Source of the DNA: an uncultured Pseudorhodobacter sp. | GTDB lineage: Bacteria > Pseudomonadota > Alphaproteobacteria > Rhodobacterales > Rhodobacteraceae | Assembly: GCA_937910975.1 (NCBI GenBank) | Contig: CALEMZ010000162.1 | Coordinates: 1-25,649 of the forward strand | Reading direction: 5' to 3' | DNA length: 25,649 nt | Part shown: piece after piece, positions 13,121-22,056 of the stretch | Position numbering within the stretch: the first letter of the stretch is position 1 | How the letters are laid out: the number at the start of each line of letters is the position of its first letter | Notes under the pieces: generated by a model | Seen by the model: the letters and a program-made list of their open reading frames with translations, nothing else | Databases searched by the model: none | Told to the model about the DNA's origin: nothing | Program-made: the position numbers and the translations under genes

Positions 13121-15364
13121 TTAATCTTGCGGGCGCGCAAGAAAGTCCATCACTGCAGGGCGTACGCTTTCCACTCCGGCGGCACATTCGGCCTCTATCA
13201 CTTTGCGGAGTGCCTGTAGATCGGTGCGGCGGATCAGGCTTTTGACAGGGCCGATGGAGGATGGGCGCATCGAGAGGCTGCGCAGGCCCATGGCGGCAAG
13301 GCAGACCGCCTCGACCGGGCGGCCTGCATCTTCGCCGCAAAATGAAAGGGTGGTTTGCGTCTCTTCGCAGCGCGCCACGATCTGGCGGATGAAGCCGAGG
13401 AACGAGGCGTTCAGCGTATCATAGCGGCGGCGCACACGTTCATTTTCACGGTCAGCGGCAAAGAAGAACTGCTTCAGGTCATTGCCCCCGATGGAGACAA
13501 AATCGGCCGCCTCAAAGAAGGCGCGGGGGGCGAAGGCAAGACTGGGGGTTTCCAGCATCGCGCCGATTTCGATGGTTGCGGGTGTGGCGTGGCCAAGGGC
13601 TTCTTCGCGCTTCAACTGGCCCAGAACATGCGTGCGCGCGGCGATGAACTCGGCATGTTCGGTGACAAAGGGGAACATGATTGAAAGCGGGCGGCCCTGT
13701 GCTGCTCGGATCAACGCTTGCGCCTGCATCCGCAAAACGCCTGGTTTGTCCAGCCCGACGCGAATCGCGCGCCAGCCCATGGCAGGGTTGGGTTCATCTT
13801 GCGGTTTCATATAGGGCAGCACTTTGTCGGACCCGATGTCGAGCGTACGAAAGGCCACGCGGCAGCCCTTGGCTGCATCCATGACGCGCGCGTAAAGGCG
13901 CGCAAGCTCATCGCGCTTGGGCATTTTGTTGCGGATCAGAAATTGCAATTCGGTGCGAAACAGGCCCACACCTTCGGCCCCCGAGCTTTCAAGGCTGGGC
14001 AAATCCGCCATCAACCCTGCGTTCATTTGCAGCGAGATCGTGGTGCCGCAGGTCGAAATTGCGGGTTTGTCACGCAGGCCCGCATAGCGTTGCTGCGCCT
14101 GTGCCTGCATCGCGATCTTGTCGCCAAAGGCGGTGGCGACACTTTCTTCGGGGCGCAGATGCACGATGCCCTGATCGCCATCGACCAAAATACGGTCGCC
14201 ATTCAGTGCCTCGGCAATAATGCCATTGGCGTTGATGACCAGCGGAATGGCCAAAGCCCGCGCCACAATCGCGGCGTGTGAGCCGACCGAACCTTCAGCC
14301 AGCACCACGCCGCGCAGTTTGCGGCCATATTCCAACAACTCGGCCGGGCCGATGTTGCGCGCCACCAGCACCGGGTTATCCGGCATTTCGGCGCCGGTGT
14401 CGCGGCCTTGTCCGGTTAGGATGCGCAGCAGACGGTTGGACAGATCATCAAGGTCATGTAACCGCTCGCGCAGATAGGCATCGGGCACCTGGCTCATCCG
14501 TGCGCGGGCGGCGGATTGTTCCTTTTGCACGGCGGCTTCGGCGGATAGGCCAGCCTGAATGTCTTCTTCCATCCGGCGCAACCAGCCGCGTGAATGGGCG
14601 AACATTCGATACGCCTCTAGCACTTGTTTTTGTTCTTTATCAAGGCTTTGAGCGGCCATTATATCATCAACCGATACGCGCAATTTGCCCACGGCGGCGC
14701 GGATACGTTCAATTTCGGTCAGCGGGTCATCGGCAACGGGGTTGGTGACGACCACGCGGGCCTCATGCAGCCAGACCTGCCCTTCGGCAGCACCTTCCTG
14801 CCCGGTGCCACCGCGAAACATCACGGGCTGTTTGTGCAGCGCGCGCAGCGCTTCGCCCTCGCCCAGAAAGGCGCCAAGCTCGGTCATCTCGGCCAGTACC
14901 ATGGCCACGACTTCCAGCGCATACACCTCATCGTCGGAATATTGCCGCGCCGCTTTGGATTGTACCACCAGTACGCCCAGTTTTTCGCCAACACGCTGGA
15001 TGGGCACGCCGAGGAAGGAAGAAAATATTTCTTCCCCGGTTTCGGGCATGAAGCGAAAACCTTTTGCAGCGGGGGCATCGGCGGTGTTCACTGGCACTGC
15101 AGTGCGCGCGACGCGGCCCACAAGCCCTTCGCCAAGGCGCAGCCGGGTTTGGTGCACAGATTCTGGACGCAGCCCTTCGGTGGCGCATAGCTCCAGCGTT
15201 TCAGCATCGCGGAACAGGTAGATCGAGCACACTTCAGTATGCATCGAATCGGCGATCAGGCTGGTGATCCGATTCAGCCGTTCTTGCCCTTCACCCCGTT
15301 CGGCAAGGCTGTCACGCAAACGCCTAAGAAGCTTGCGGCTGTCGCTTTCACTGCGTTCCGGCAT
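13121..15364 (-). CDS. ptsP: Phosphoenolpyruvate-protein phosphotransferase, Ntr type (enzyme I Ntr)
   Basis: 747 aa. First enzyme of the nitrogen-related phosphotransfer system: takes phosphate from phosphoenolpyruvate and gives it to NPr. N-terminal GAF domain about 20-165 (the glutamine/2-oxoglutarate sensing module in this family), then the helical HPr-binding part, the phospho-His domain with His363 in GSHAAIVARAL, and the PEP-binding barrel with FRTELQFL, GGNDLKQFFFAADREN and the catalytic cysteine in SFCGEDAGRP. All expected residues are present. It lies 24 bases after lysC, the usual alphaproteobacterial pairing. NPr and EIIA-Ntr genes are not in the window. Confidence 0.96.
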   Translation of the reverse strand: MPERSESDSRKLLRRLRDSLAERGEGQERLNRITSLIADSMHTEVCSIYLFRDAETLELCATEGLRPESVHQTRLRLGEGLVGRVARTAVPVNTADAPAAKGFRFMPETGEEIFSSFLGVPIQRVGEKLGVLVVQSKAARQYSDDEVYALEVVAMVLAEMTELGAFLGEGEALRALHKQPVMFRGGTGQEGAAEGQVWLHEARVVVTNPVADDPLTEIERIRAAVGKLRVSVDDIMAAQSLDKEQKQVLEAYRMFAHSRGWLRRMEEDIQAGLSAEAAVQKEQSAARARMSQVPDAYLRERLHDLDDLSNRLLRILTGQGRDTGAEMPDNPVLVARNIGPAELLEYGRKLRGVVLAEGSVGSHAAIVARALAIPLVINANGIIAEALNGDRILVDGDQGIVHLRPEESVATAFGDKIAMQAQAQQRYAGLRDKPAISTCGTTISLQMNAGLMADLPSLESSGAEGVGLFRTELQFLIRNKMPKRDELARLYARVMDAAKGCRVAFRTLDIGSDKVLPYMKPQDEPNPAMGWRAIRVGLDKPGVLRMQAQALIRAAQGRPLSIMFPFVTEHAEFIAARTHVLGQLKREEALGHATPATIEIGAMLETPSLAFAPRAFFEAADFVSIGGNDLKQFFFAADRENERVRRRYDTLNASFLGFIRQIVARCEETQTTLSFCGEDAGRPVEAVCLAAMGLRSLSMRPSSIGPVKSLIRRTDLQALRKVIEAECAAGVESVRPAVMDFLARPQD

Positions 15365-15388
15365 GATCCCCCGAGCTTGGTCGGCGGG

Positions 15389-16648
15389 TTAGTCCGCCTT
15401 GTCCAATTCAAAGGCATCATGAAGGGCTTGGACCGCAAGTTCCATATATTTCCGGTCGATCAGCACAGAGATTTTGATCTCGGATGTTGAAATGACCTTT
15501 ATATTCACATTCTCGGACGAAAGTGCCTTAAACATAGTCGCTGCAACCCCCGCGTGTGATCGCATGCCGATGCCAACCACGGAAACCTTGGCGACGTCAC
15601 TGTCCACGTTCAGCTCATCATAGTTGATTTGCCCGGCGGCCTTGGCATCTTCCATGGCTTTGCGGGCGCGGGCAACCTGATTGACCGGGCAGGAAAACGT
15701 CATATCCGTCACCGCGCCGGGGTGATCGTCATAATCTTTTTCCGAGATGTTTTGGACAATCATGTCCACGTTCACGCCAGCCTCGGACAGAGGCCCGAAG
15801 ATGGCGGCGGCGATGCCGGGGCGGTCCTCGACGGTGACAAGGGTGATCTTTGCCTCGTCGCGGGAATAGGCAACGCCAGAAACAACTTTCGATTCCATGA
15901 TTTCATCCTCGTCACAAACAAGAGTGCCAGAGTTTTCGTCGGTTTCCTCAAATGAGGACAGCACGCGCAGGCGCACCTTATAGCGCATCGCCAGTTCAAC
16001 CGAGCGGGTCTGCAGAACCTTTGCGCCAAGCGAGGCAAGTTCCAGCATTTCCTCAAACGCGATCCTGTCGAGCTTGCGGGCCTTGGAGGTGATGCGCGGA
16101 TCGGTGGTGTAGATGCCATCGACATCAGTATAAATGTCGCAGCGTTCCGCGCCAAAAGCGGCGGCAAAGGCAACGGCGGTGGTATCAGAGCCGCCGCGCC
16201 CCAGCGTGGTTATGCGCCCTTCGGGGGAAAGCCCCTGAAAACCCGCGACCACCGCAACGCTGAAGCCTTCGGCAAACTTGGCGTTGATGTTCTCTGGCGG
16301 GATGGAAAGAAAACGCGCCGAGGCATGGGCGGAGGTGGTGTTGATCGGCACCTGCCAGCCTTGCCAGCTGCGTGCGGCAACATCCATTTCCTGCAAGGTC
16401 AGCGCCATCAGGCCTGCGGTGACATTTTCACCGCTCGACACAACCGCATCATATTCGCGTGCATCATAGAGTGGCGAGGTTTGTTCAACCCAGCCCACCA
16501 TTTCGTTGGTTTTGCCCGACATGGCGCTGACGATGACGATCACGTCATAGCCCCGCTGGATCTCACGCTTTACCTTCTGGGCTGCATTCTTGATGCGGTC
16601 CAGATCGGCAACCGAGGTGCCTCCAAATTTCATTACGAGAAGCGGCAT
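15389..16648 (-). CDS. lysC: Aspartate kinase
   Basis: 419 aa. Phosphorylates aspartate (EC 2.7.2.4), the first step to lysine, threonine, methionine and diaminopimelate. The N-terminal kinase domain starts VMKFGGTSVADLDRI and contains SSGENVTAGLMA, TTLGRGGSDTTAVA and TDVDGIYTTDPRI. Two ACT domains follow (from about residue 265), the usual site of feedback inhibition by lysine and threonine. Start ATG at 16648 has GGGAGGG (16653-16659) just upstream. It is probably co-transcribed with ptsP; purD lies 99 bases upstream on the same strand and may or may not share the transcript. Confidence 0.98.
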   Translation of the reverse strand: MPLLVMKFGGTSVADLDRIKNAAQKVKREIQRGYDVIVIVSAMSGKTNEMVGWVEQTSPLYDAREYDAVVSSGENVTAGLMALTLQEMDVAARSWQGWQVPINTTSAHASARFLSIPPENINAKFAEGFSVAVVAGFQGLSPEGRITTLGRGGSDTTAVAFAAAFGAERCDIYTDVDGIYTTDPRITSKARKLDRIAFEEMLELASLGAKVLQTRSVELAMRYKVRLRVLSSFEETDENSGTLVCDEDEIMESKVVSGVAYSRDEAKITLVTVEDRPGIAAAIFGPLSEAGVNVDMIVQNISEKDYDDHPGAVTDMTFSCPVNQVARARKAMEDAKAAGQINYDELNVDSDVAKVSVVGIGMRSHAGVAATMFKALSSENVNIKVISTSEIKISVLIDRKYMELAVQALHDAFELDKAD

Positions 16649-16747
16649 GGATCCCTCCCACGGCCCCTAAAGTTCGCGGGCTTCATATGCGGCTGCCGGG
16701 CGGGGTGCAAGGGGGATGGTCACTTGCCTGGGCGCAAAGCAAAACTG

Positions 16748-18010
16748 TCAGAGTGCGCGCCAGCCGATATCGCGGCGGCAGAACCCACCGGGCCAGTCGA
16801 TGGCATCGACGGTTGCATAGGCGCGTGCTTGCGCGGCCTTAAGGCTGTCACCGCGTGCGGTGATGTTCAGGACCCGCCCCCCAGTGGCGATGATCTGGCC
16901 GTCATGCGTGGCGGTGCCTGCGTGAAACACCATGTTGAAACTATCCTCGGGCAGGGCTTCAAGCCCTGTAATCACGCTGCCTTTTTCGGGCGTGCCGGGG
17001 TAGCCATTGGCGGCCATCACCACCGTCAGCGCATGGTCATCGGCCCAGTTTACCTGTGCATTGGCCAATTCACCCTTGGCACAAGCGAGAAGCAGATCCA
17101 GCGCCTGTGCGCCCAAACGCATCATCAAGACCTGACATTCCGGGTCGCCAAAGCGGGCGTTATATTCGACCAGCCTTGCGTGGCCGTCCTTGATCATCAG
17201 CCCTGCGTAAAGCACACCTTCAAAGGGTGTGCCGCGCCGGGCCATTTCCGCGACAGTGGGGCGGACGATTTCCGCCATTGCCTGTTCCAGCACCGCATCC
17301 GACAAAATCGGCGCGGGGCTATAGGCCCCCATGCCCCCGGTATTGGGGCCGGTGTCGCCGTCGCCGACGCGCTTATGGTCTTGGGCGGTGCCGATGGGCA
17401 GGGTGTTCACCCCATCGGACAGGATGAACAGGCTGGCCTCTTCGCCCTCCATGAACTCTTCGATCACCACCTCGGCCCCGGCGGCACCAAAAGCCCCGCC
17501 GAAAATTTCGTTAATGCCCTCCAGCGCCTCGTCCAGCGTCATGCCCATGATGACACCTTTGCCAGCCGCAAGCCCGTCAGCCTTGATCACCAAAGGCGCG
17601 CCGTGGTGCTGCACATAGGCGCGCGCGGCCTGCGCATCGGTAAAGCGGGCATAGCCTGCGGTGGGGGCCGCGCAGGCGTCGCAGATTTCCTTGGTGAAGG
17701 CTTTGGAAGCCTCCAGCCGGGCCGCGGCCGCCGATGGCCCGAAGGTCAATAGCCCCGCAGCACGGGTGGCATCGGCCACGCCAGCGGCCAAGGGGGCCTC
17801 TGGCCCTACAATCACAAAATCAACAGCGTTTTCTTCGCAAAAGGCCACAACCTCGGCCCCGTCCATGATGTCAATCGCCGCGCATTCGGCCAGCATCGCA
17901 ATGCCCGCATTGCCCGGTGCCACGATCAGCCGATCACATTTCGGATTTTGTTTGATGGCCCAGGCAAGGCTGTGCTCGCGCCCACCGCTGCCCAAAATCA
18001 AGATGTTCAT
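16748..18010 (-). CDS. purD: Phosphoribosylamine-glycine ligase
   Basis: 420 aa, full length. ATP-grasp enzyme joining glycine to phosphoribosylamine (EC 6.3.4.13), second step of purine synthesis. Marks: MNILILGSGGREHSLAWA at the start, FGPSAAAARLEASKAFTK, the ATP-binding PLVIKADGLAAGKGVI, AQDHKRVGDGDTGPNTGGMGA and EYNARFGDPECQ. It is divergent from xseA with 72 bases between start codons, so that short gap must hold both promoters. The start codon lacks a clear Shine-Dalgarno sequence. Confidence 0.98.
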   Translation of the reverse strand: MNILILGSGGREHSLAWAIKQNPKCDRLIVAPGNAGIAMLAECAAIDIMDGAEVVAFCEENAVDFVIVGPEAPLAAGVADATRAAGLLTFGPSAAAARLEASKAFTKEICDACAAPTAGYARFTDAQAARAYVQHHGAPLVIKADGLAAGKGVIMGMTLDEALEGINEIFGGAFGAAGAEVVIEEFMEGEEASLFILSDGVNTLPIGTAQDHKRVGDGDTGPNTGGMGAYSPAPILSDAVLEQAMAEIVRPTVAEMARRGTPFEGVLYAGLMIKDGHARLVEYNARFGDPECQVLMMRLGAQALDLLLACAKGELANAQVNWADDHALTVVMAANGYPGTPEKGSVITGLEALPEDSFNMVFHAGTATHDGQIIATGGRVLNITARGDSLKAAQARAYATVDAIDWPGGFCRRDIGWRAL

Positions 18011-18082
18011 GGCATTGCCCCCGCTTGGCCTTTGTTGGCCAGCGTTCTAAGGTGGGTGGGCGAAGATCACAAGGCGGCCCCT

Positions 18083-19663
18083 ATGTCAGATATGTTCGAA
18101 GACAGCCCGACGGAAAATCAACTCGGTAATTCGCCGGAATTCACGGTGTCGGAGCTGTCGGGCGCGGTAAAACGCGTGATTGAGGGGGAGTTTGGCCTTG
18201 TCCGCGTGCGCGGCGAGATCGGGCGCGTGTCACGACCAGCCTCGGGGCATATGTATTTCGACCTGAAGGATGATCGCTCGGTTATTGCTGCGATCAGTTG
18301 GAAGGGGCAGGTGGCCAAAATGCAGGTCCGCCCCGAGGAGGGGATGGAGGTTGTGGCCACGGGCCGGATGACGACCTTTCCGGGCCAGTCGAAGTACCAA
18401 CTGATTGTCGAGGATGTAGCCCCGGCAGGCGCAGGGGCCTTGATGGCGATGCTGGAAGCGCGGCGCAAAGCGCTGGCCGCCGAAGGCTTGTTTGATGCAG
18501 ATCGCAAACGGGCGCTGCCCTATTTGCCAAAGGTGATTGGGGTTGTGACCTCGCCCTCCGGTGCCGTGATCCGCGATATTCTGCACCGTTTGCGCGACCG
18601 TTTTCCGCGCCATGTGCTGATCTGGCCGGTGGCGGTGCAGGGCCAGGCCTGCGCGCCGGAAGTGGCCGCGGCCATTCGGGGGTTCAATGCGATAGCGCCG
18701 GGCGGCCCGATCCCGCGGCCTGATCTGATCATTGTGGCGCGTGGCGGCGGGTCACTGGAAGACCTGTGGGGCTTCAATGAGGAAGCGGTGGTGCGGGCGG
18801 CGGCAGAAAGTAAGATCCCGCTGATTTCGGCCGTAGGGCATGAAACCGATACCACCTTGATTGATTACGCCAGCGACATGCGCGCGCCCACACCCTCGGC
18901 GGCGGCCGAAATTGCGGTGCCGGTGCGGATGGAGCTATTGGCCACGCTGGACGGGCAGGGCGCGCGGCTTTCACGTGCGGTGGTGCAAGGGGTGGGCCAA
19001 CGCGGCCAGCGCCTGCGCGACCTTGGCCGCGCCTTGCCCCGGTTGGAGACATTGACCCAAGCGGCGGCGCAGAGGTTTGACCTGTGGTCAGGGCGGTTGG
19101 GCGGCGCACTTGTGCTGGCCACAAGCACCAAACGCCATGCGCTGGACCGAGTGGCAGCCCCCATGCGGCCCCGGTTGCTGCTTGATCTGGTGGCACGGCG
19201 CCGCGACCGGCTGGAGGAACGTGCGCGCGCCTTGGGCCAAGCCGGGGATCGGCGGTTGGAGCGGACGGGCGAACGGCTGGGCCTGTTGGCGCAGCGCCTG
19301 ACCCCAGCGCTGGGTCGCGCCTTTGCCGATGCCGGGCGCGAGATTGCCCGCTCTCGGGAAAAGCTGGTGGCATTGGAGGTGCGTTTGCAAGCCGCGCCGA
19401 CCCTGCGTCTGGCTGATTTGGGCAAACGGCTGGATGCATTGGACCGCACGCGCCAGACGCTTGGCTATCACGAGACCTTGCGGCGCGGCTATGCGGTGGT
19501 GCGCGGCGAGGCCGGGGTTGTTACCTCCAAGGCAGCAGCGGAAGCGGCGGGCGCACTAGAGATTGAGTTCCACGACGGCCGGCTTGGGCTGGCGGCGCGG
19601 CCCGCCAAACCCGCCAAACCAACGCCTCCGAAGCCGGGAGGCGCGCAGGGTAGTTTGTTTTGA
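18083..19663 (+). CDS. xseA: Exodeoxyribonuclease VII large subunit
   Basis: 526 aa from the ATG at 18083. With XseB (not in the window) it degrades single-stranded DNA from both ends (EC 3.1.11.6). Domains: OB-fold about 12-110 (FTVSELSGAVKRVIEGEF, GHMYFDLKDD), catalytic core with GVVTSPSGAVIRDIL, VARGGGSLEDLWGFN and SAVGHETDTTLIDYASD, then a long Arg-rich coiled-coil region and a basic, Pro/Lys-rich tail (AKPAKPTPPK). The reading frame is open for 45 codons upstream, but those overlap the purD start and lack homology to the family. AAGGCGG upstream is a moderate ribosome binding site. Confidence 0.97.
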   Translation: MSDMFEDSPTENQLGNSPEFTVSELSGAVKRVIEGEFGLVRVRGEIGRVSRPASGHMYFDLKDDRSVIAAISWKGQVAKMQVRPEEGMEVVATGRMTTFPGQSKYQLIVEDVAPAGAGALMAMLEARRKALAAEGLFDADRKRALPYLPKVIGVVTSPSGAVIRDILHRLRDRFPRHVLIWPVAVQGQACAPEVAAAIRGFNAIAPGGPIPRPDLIIVARGGGSLEDLWGFNEEAVVRAAAESKIPLISAVGHETDTTLIDYASDMRAPTPSAAAEIAVPVRMELLATLDGQGARLSRAVVQGVGQRGQRLRDLGRALPRLETLTQAAAQRFDLWSGRLGGALVLATSTKRHALDRVAAPMRPRLLLDLVARRRDRLEERARALGQAGDRRLERTGERLGLLAQRLTPALGRAFADAGREIARSREKLVALEVRLQAAPTLRLADLGKRLDALDRTRQTLGYHETLRRGYAVVRGEAGVVTSKAAAEAAGALEIEFHDGRLGLAARPAKPAKPTPPKPGGAQGSLF

Positions 19664-19718
19664 GAATGTTCGGATATTATAAAGTCACGCCGGTTTTGAG
19701 GCTGAATTTAACGAAGAA

Positions 19719-19733
19719 AGCGGTTATTCCGCT
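19719..19733 (-). terminator. Small hairpin, possible terminator of the secreted-protein gene
   Basis: AGCGG (19719-19723) and CCGCT (19729-19733) form a 5-bp stem with a TTATT loop in the AT-rich gap between convergent genes. On the minus strand TTTCTTCGTT follows, 23 bases past the stop codon of the 19757-20152 gene. The short stem makes the call tentative. Confidence 0.4.
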
Positions 19734-19756
19734 ACGAAAATGTTCAAAGACAGCAA

Positions 19757-20152
19757 TCATACACCTACATCCGGCCCCGTGCAGAGCAACGGTTCAGGGG
19801 TTTGATTGACCTCTGACAGCGCGGCTCGTGGTGGATCGGCGACAAAGCGCGCTTTGAGTTTTCCCTCGTTCAGGTGGAAGGTCCAGCATTGCGGGGTTGC
19901 GTCATGCTCATAGACAAAGCAAATCTCCTGCCCGTTTTCATACCAATACCCAATGCGGCAGGTGTCATCGACAAAGGCCCAGCGGACGCGGCGGTTGGGC
20001 AGGTATTGCTCAATCCCATACACCTGACCGTTGTCGGCATAGGTGAGGGTTTTTCCGGTGGAATAGGCTTCAAACTCAGCGCCGGTCATTGGCCTATCAT
20101 CGGCGCTCGCTGCTCCGGCAAGGAGGAGGGCAAAAAGAAAAATGACGCGCAT
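19757..20152 (-). CDS. Small secreted protein with four cysteines, function unknown
   Basis: 131 aa from the ATG at 20152, chosen because it puts a clean signal peptide at the N-terminus (RVIFLFALLLAGAASA, likely cut ASA-DD after residue 17); an in-frame start at 20197 would bury it. The mature part has Cys65, Cys78, Cys89 and Cys124, enough for two disulfides, and is rich in aromatic residues (GYWYENGQEICFVYEHD; TPQCWTFHL). It reads like a small periplasmic beta-rich domain. I do not recognise a family. It lies 63 bases after alkB on the same strand, so co-transcription is likely. Confidence 0.75.
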   Translation of the reverse strand: MRVIFLFALLLAGAASADDRPMTGAEFEAYSTGKTLTYADNGQVYGIEQYLPNRRVRWAFVDDTCRIGYWYENGQEICFVYEHDATPQCWTFHLNEGKLKARFVADPPRAALSEVNQTPEPLLCTGPDVGV

Positions 20153-20215
20153 GGAAAAGGCTTTCTGCAAGGGCTTAGCATTGGCAGAATGGTGCAAATC
20201 GCCGGAAACATCCAG

Positions 20216-21259
20216 TCACAGCTCCGTTGCCCCTCCCTCCCTTTGCCAGCGTTCCAATCGGCGGTGCATGACGCGCTTCCAGTGGGGCGGTACCAGTGCA
20301 AGCACGCAGCAAACGGGCAAGGGGTAGGGCAGATAGGGGGCTTGACTGCGCTCCGGCAGGCGCAGCGCTGGATAGGGGCGCGAGGGGTGGGCGTGATGGT
20401 CGGAATGGCGTGGCGCATTGAGCATCAGCGCCGAGGAAAACCAATGCGGTGCGTTCCAGCTATGGCGGTCTGAAACCGGCTCTTGCCCGCCATCGGGCCG
20501 GGTCGCGCGCAGCAACCCGTAATGCTGCACATAATCGGCCAGCAACAATTGGCTATGCCCAAACACCGCAAGGACAAGCCACACCACAGCCCCGCCAATA
20601 CCCGCCAGCGCATAGCCCATCATCAGCGAGGCGACCGAGATCGCGCCATAGATCACATAGGGATGCAGCCCACCCTTGCCGCGCCGCCGCGCCGTTTCCG
20701 CCAGCCGGCCCAAACGAAAAGATCCGGCCCAGGCGCGCGGCCAGAACTGGTAAAACGTCTCCCCCCCGCGCGCGGTATTCGGGTCTTCCAGCGAGGCCGC
20801 GTGTCGATGATGCACCAGCCGATGGGCCGAGGCGTGATGGCCGAAAAGCATCGTTGCATAGACCGTGACACCCAACCAATAGAGCAGCCGGTTGCCGCGG
20901 TGAATAAGCTCATGTGCGCAGGGGTTGGAGACCTGTCCAAACCATTGCCCCGCCCCGATGGCCAAGACCGCGCGTTCCCATCCTGCAAGCCCGCTTGGTC
21001 CCGCAATCGCCCAGACCACAAGCGGGAATGCCAGAAGATGCGCCAGCGCCAGCACAATAAGCAATGCATCGGCGGCGGGAAACTCGGCGCCCTCCGGCGC
21101 ATCCGGGGCCACAAGCGGCGTCATCTGATCCAGAAGAGTCGTCAGAACTCCCATGTAGAGCAGCAGCGCCAAGGCCCAGACCCCGCCAAATTGCACCCCA
21201 AGTGCCAGCAACCCAAAGGGCAGCAAGGCGGCGAGGGCAAAAAGCGGCATTCTTGGCAT
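20216..21259 (-). CDS. alkB: AlkB-type membrane di-iron hydroxylase (alkane 1-monooxygenase family)
   Basis: 347 aa, slightly shorter than classical AlkB (about 400). Integral-membrane enzyme that hydroxylates the terminal carbon of alkanes or fatty chains, using O2 and electrons from rubredoxin. The His boxes are intact: HELIH (116-120), HRLVHHRH (146-153) and RHSDHHAH (284-291), with the extra His in YVQHYG (246). EDPNTARGGETFYQFW after box 2 is typical of AlkB rather than of desaturases. About six hydrophobic segments. GAGGAA precedes the ATG at 21259. No rubredoxin or rubredoxin reductase gene is in the window. Substrate may be alkane, fatty acid or other lipid. Confidence 0.9.
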   Translation of the reverse strand: MPRMPLFALAALLPFGLLALGVQFGGVWALALLLYMGVLTTLLDQMTPLVAPDAPEGAEFPAADALLIVLALAHLLAFPLVVWAIAGPSGLAGWERAVLAIGAGQWFGQVSNPCAHELIHRGNRLLYWLGVTVYATMLFGHHASAHRLVHHRHAASLEDPNTARGGETFYQFWPRAWAGSFRLGRLAETARRRGKGGLHPYVIYGAISVASLMMGYALAGIGGAVVWLVLAVFGHSQLLLADYVQHYGLLRATRPDGGQEPVSDRHSWNAPHWFSSALMLNAPRHSDHHAHPSRPYPALRLPERSQAPYLPYPLPVCCVLALVPPHWKRVMHRRLERWQREGGATEL

Positions 21260-21348
21260 GTGGTATTCCTCGAAGCTGCGGGCTAGCCTGTTTTTTACGC
21301 ATAGCTTTTGTGCATAACATAGCCACAGGACAGGTTTAGGAAAGCCAA

Positions 21349-21993
21349 ATGATCTTTGACGGGTGGATGGCGGCGGCGGCGGTCTTTGCGACGATCTATG
21401 GTGCGGGCTATTGCTGGCGCGAAAGCGTGGGGTGGCCGCGCAGCCTTATCAAGACTGGCTCCATGGCGTTATTGGCGCTGGCGGGGCTTGCGCTTTCGGC
21501 CCCGGTTTGGGTGGTTCTTGGCCTTGCCTTTGGTGCGCTTGGCGATTTTTTTCTGTCGCGTCCGGGCTCAAAGGCTTTTCTGGCGGGGATGGCGGCTTTT
21601 GCTATCGGGCATCTGGCCTATGCGCTGTTCTTTGTGGGCGGCGTGGGTTGGGGCGTTTTTGATTGGCGCATTGGCGCGGTGCTGGCGCTTTTGGGCCTTG
21701 CCGCCACGACGGAGCTTTGGCTGGCGCCCCGCACGGATGCCTTGCACTGGCCGGTGCGCGGTTATGTTGTGGTGATCACCCTGATGGGTATCGCGGCCCT
21801 TGGCCAAAACGCGCCTGTCCTGTGGTTGGGGGCGGGGCTATTTATCTTGTCGGATGTGCTGCTGGCCCTTGCGCTTTTCGTGTTTCCTACGGCTGCGTGG
21901 CGCTGGGTGATGGCGGTTACGCTGTGGCCTGCCTATTGGATCGGCCAGTTTCTGATCTTGCAAGGCGCGCTGGCGGTGGAATTCACCGGCTAA
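21349..21993 (+). CDS. Lysoplasmalogenase (YhhN/TMEM86 family)
   Basis: 214 aa, about seven to eight hydrophobic segments. The family hydrolyses the vinyl-ether bond of lysoplasmalogens; bacterial roles are little studied. Marks: KTGSM (35-39), GALGDFFLSRPGSKAFLAGM (62-81) with the Gly-Asp pair, AIGHLAYALFF (85-95), and the second Asp motif in GLFILSDVLLAL near the C-terminus. AGGAAAG lies seven bases before the ATG. It is divergent from alkB; the 89-base gap must hold promoters for both, and both genes concern membrane lipids or alkyl chains, though a link is only a guess. Confidence 0.85.
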   Translation: MIFDGWMAAAAVFATIYGAGYCWRESVGWPRSLIKTGSMALLALAGLALSAPVWVVLGLAFGALGDFFLSRPGSKAFLAGMAAFAIGHLAYALFFVGGVGWGVFDWRIGAVLALLGLAATTELWLAPRTDALHWPVRGYVVVITLMGIAALGQNAPVLWLGAGLFILSDVLLALALFVFPTAAWRWVMAVTLWPAYWIGQFLILQGALAVEFTG

Positions 21994-22056
21994 GGCCTTT
22001 CGCTTACTCACAGGATTGATTAGGTGGAAACATCGCCAGACGAACCGGGGGCAGTG

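Noticed and set aside
16325..17752. Plus-strand open frame of 475 codons
   Set aside because: Antisense to lysC and purD, both well supported. No recognisable domain or ribosome binding site.
17948..18082. N-terminal extension of xseA
   Set aside because: It overlaps the purD start region and adds residues absent from the family; the ATG at 18083 gives a standard N-terminus.
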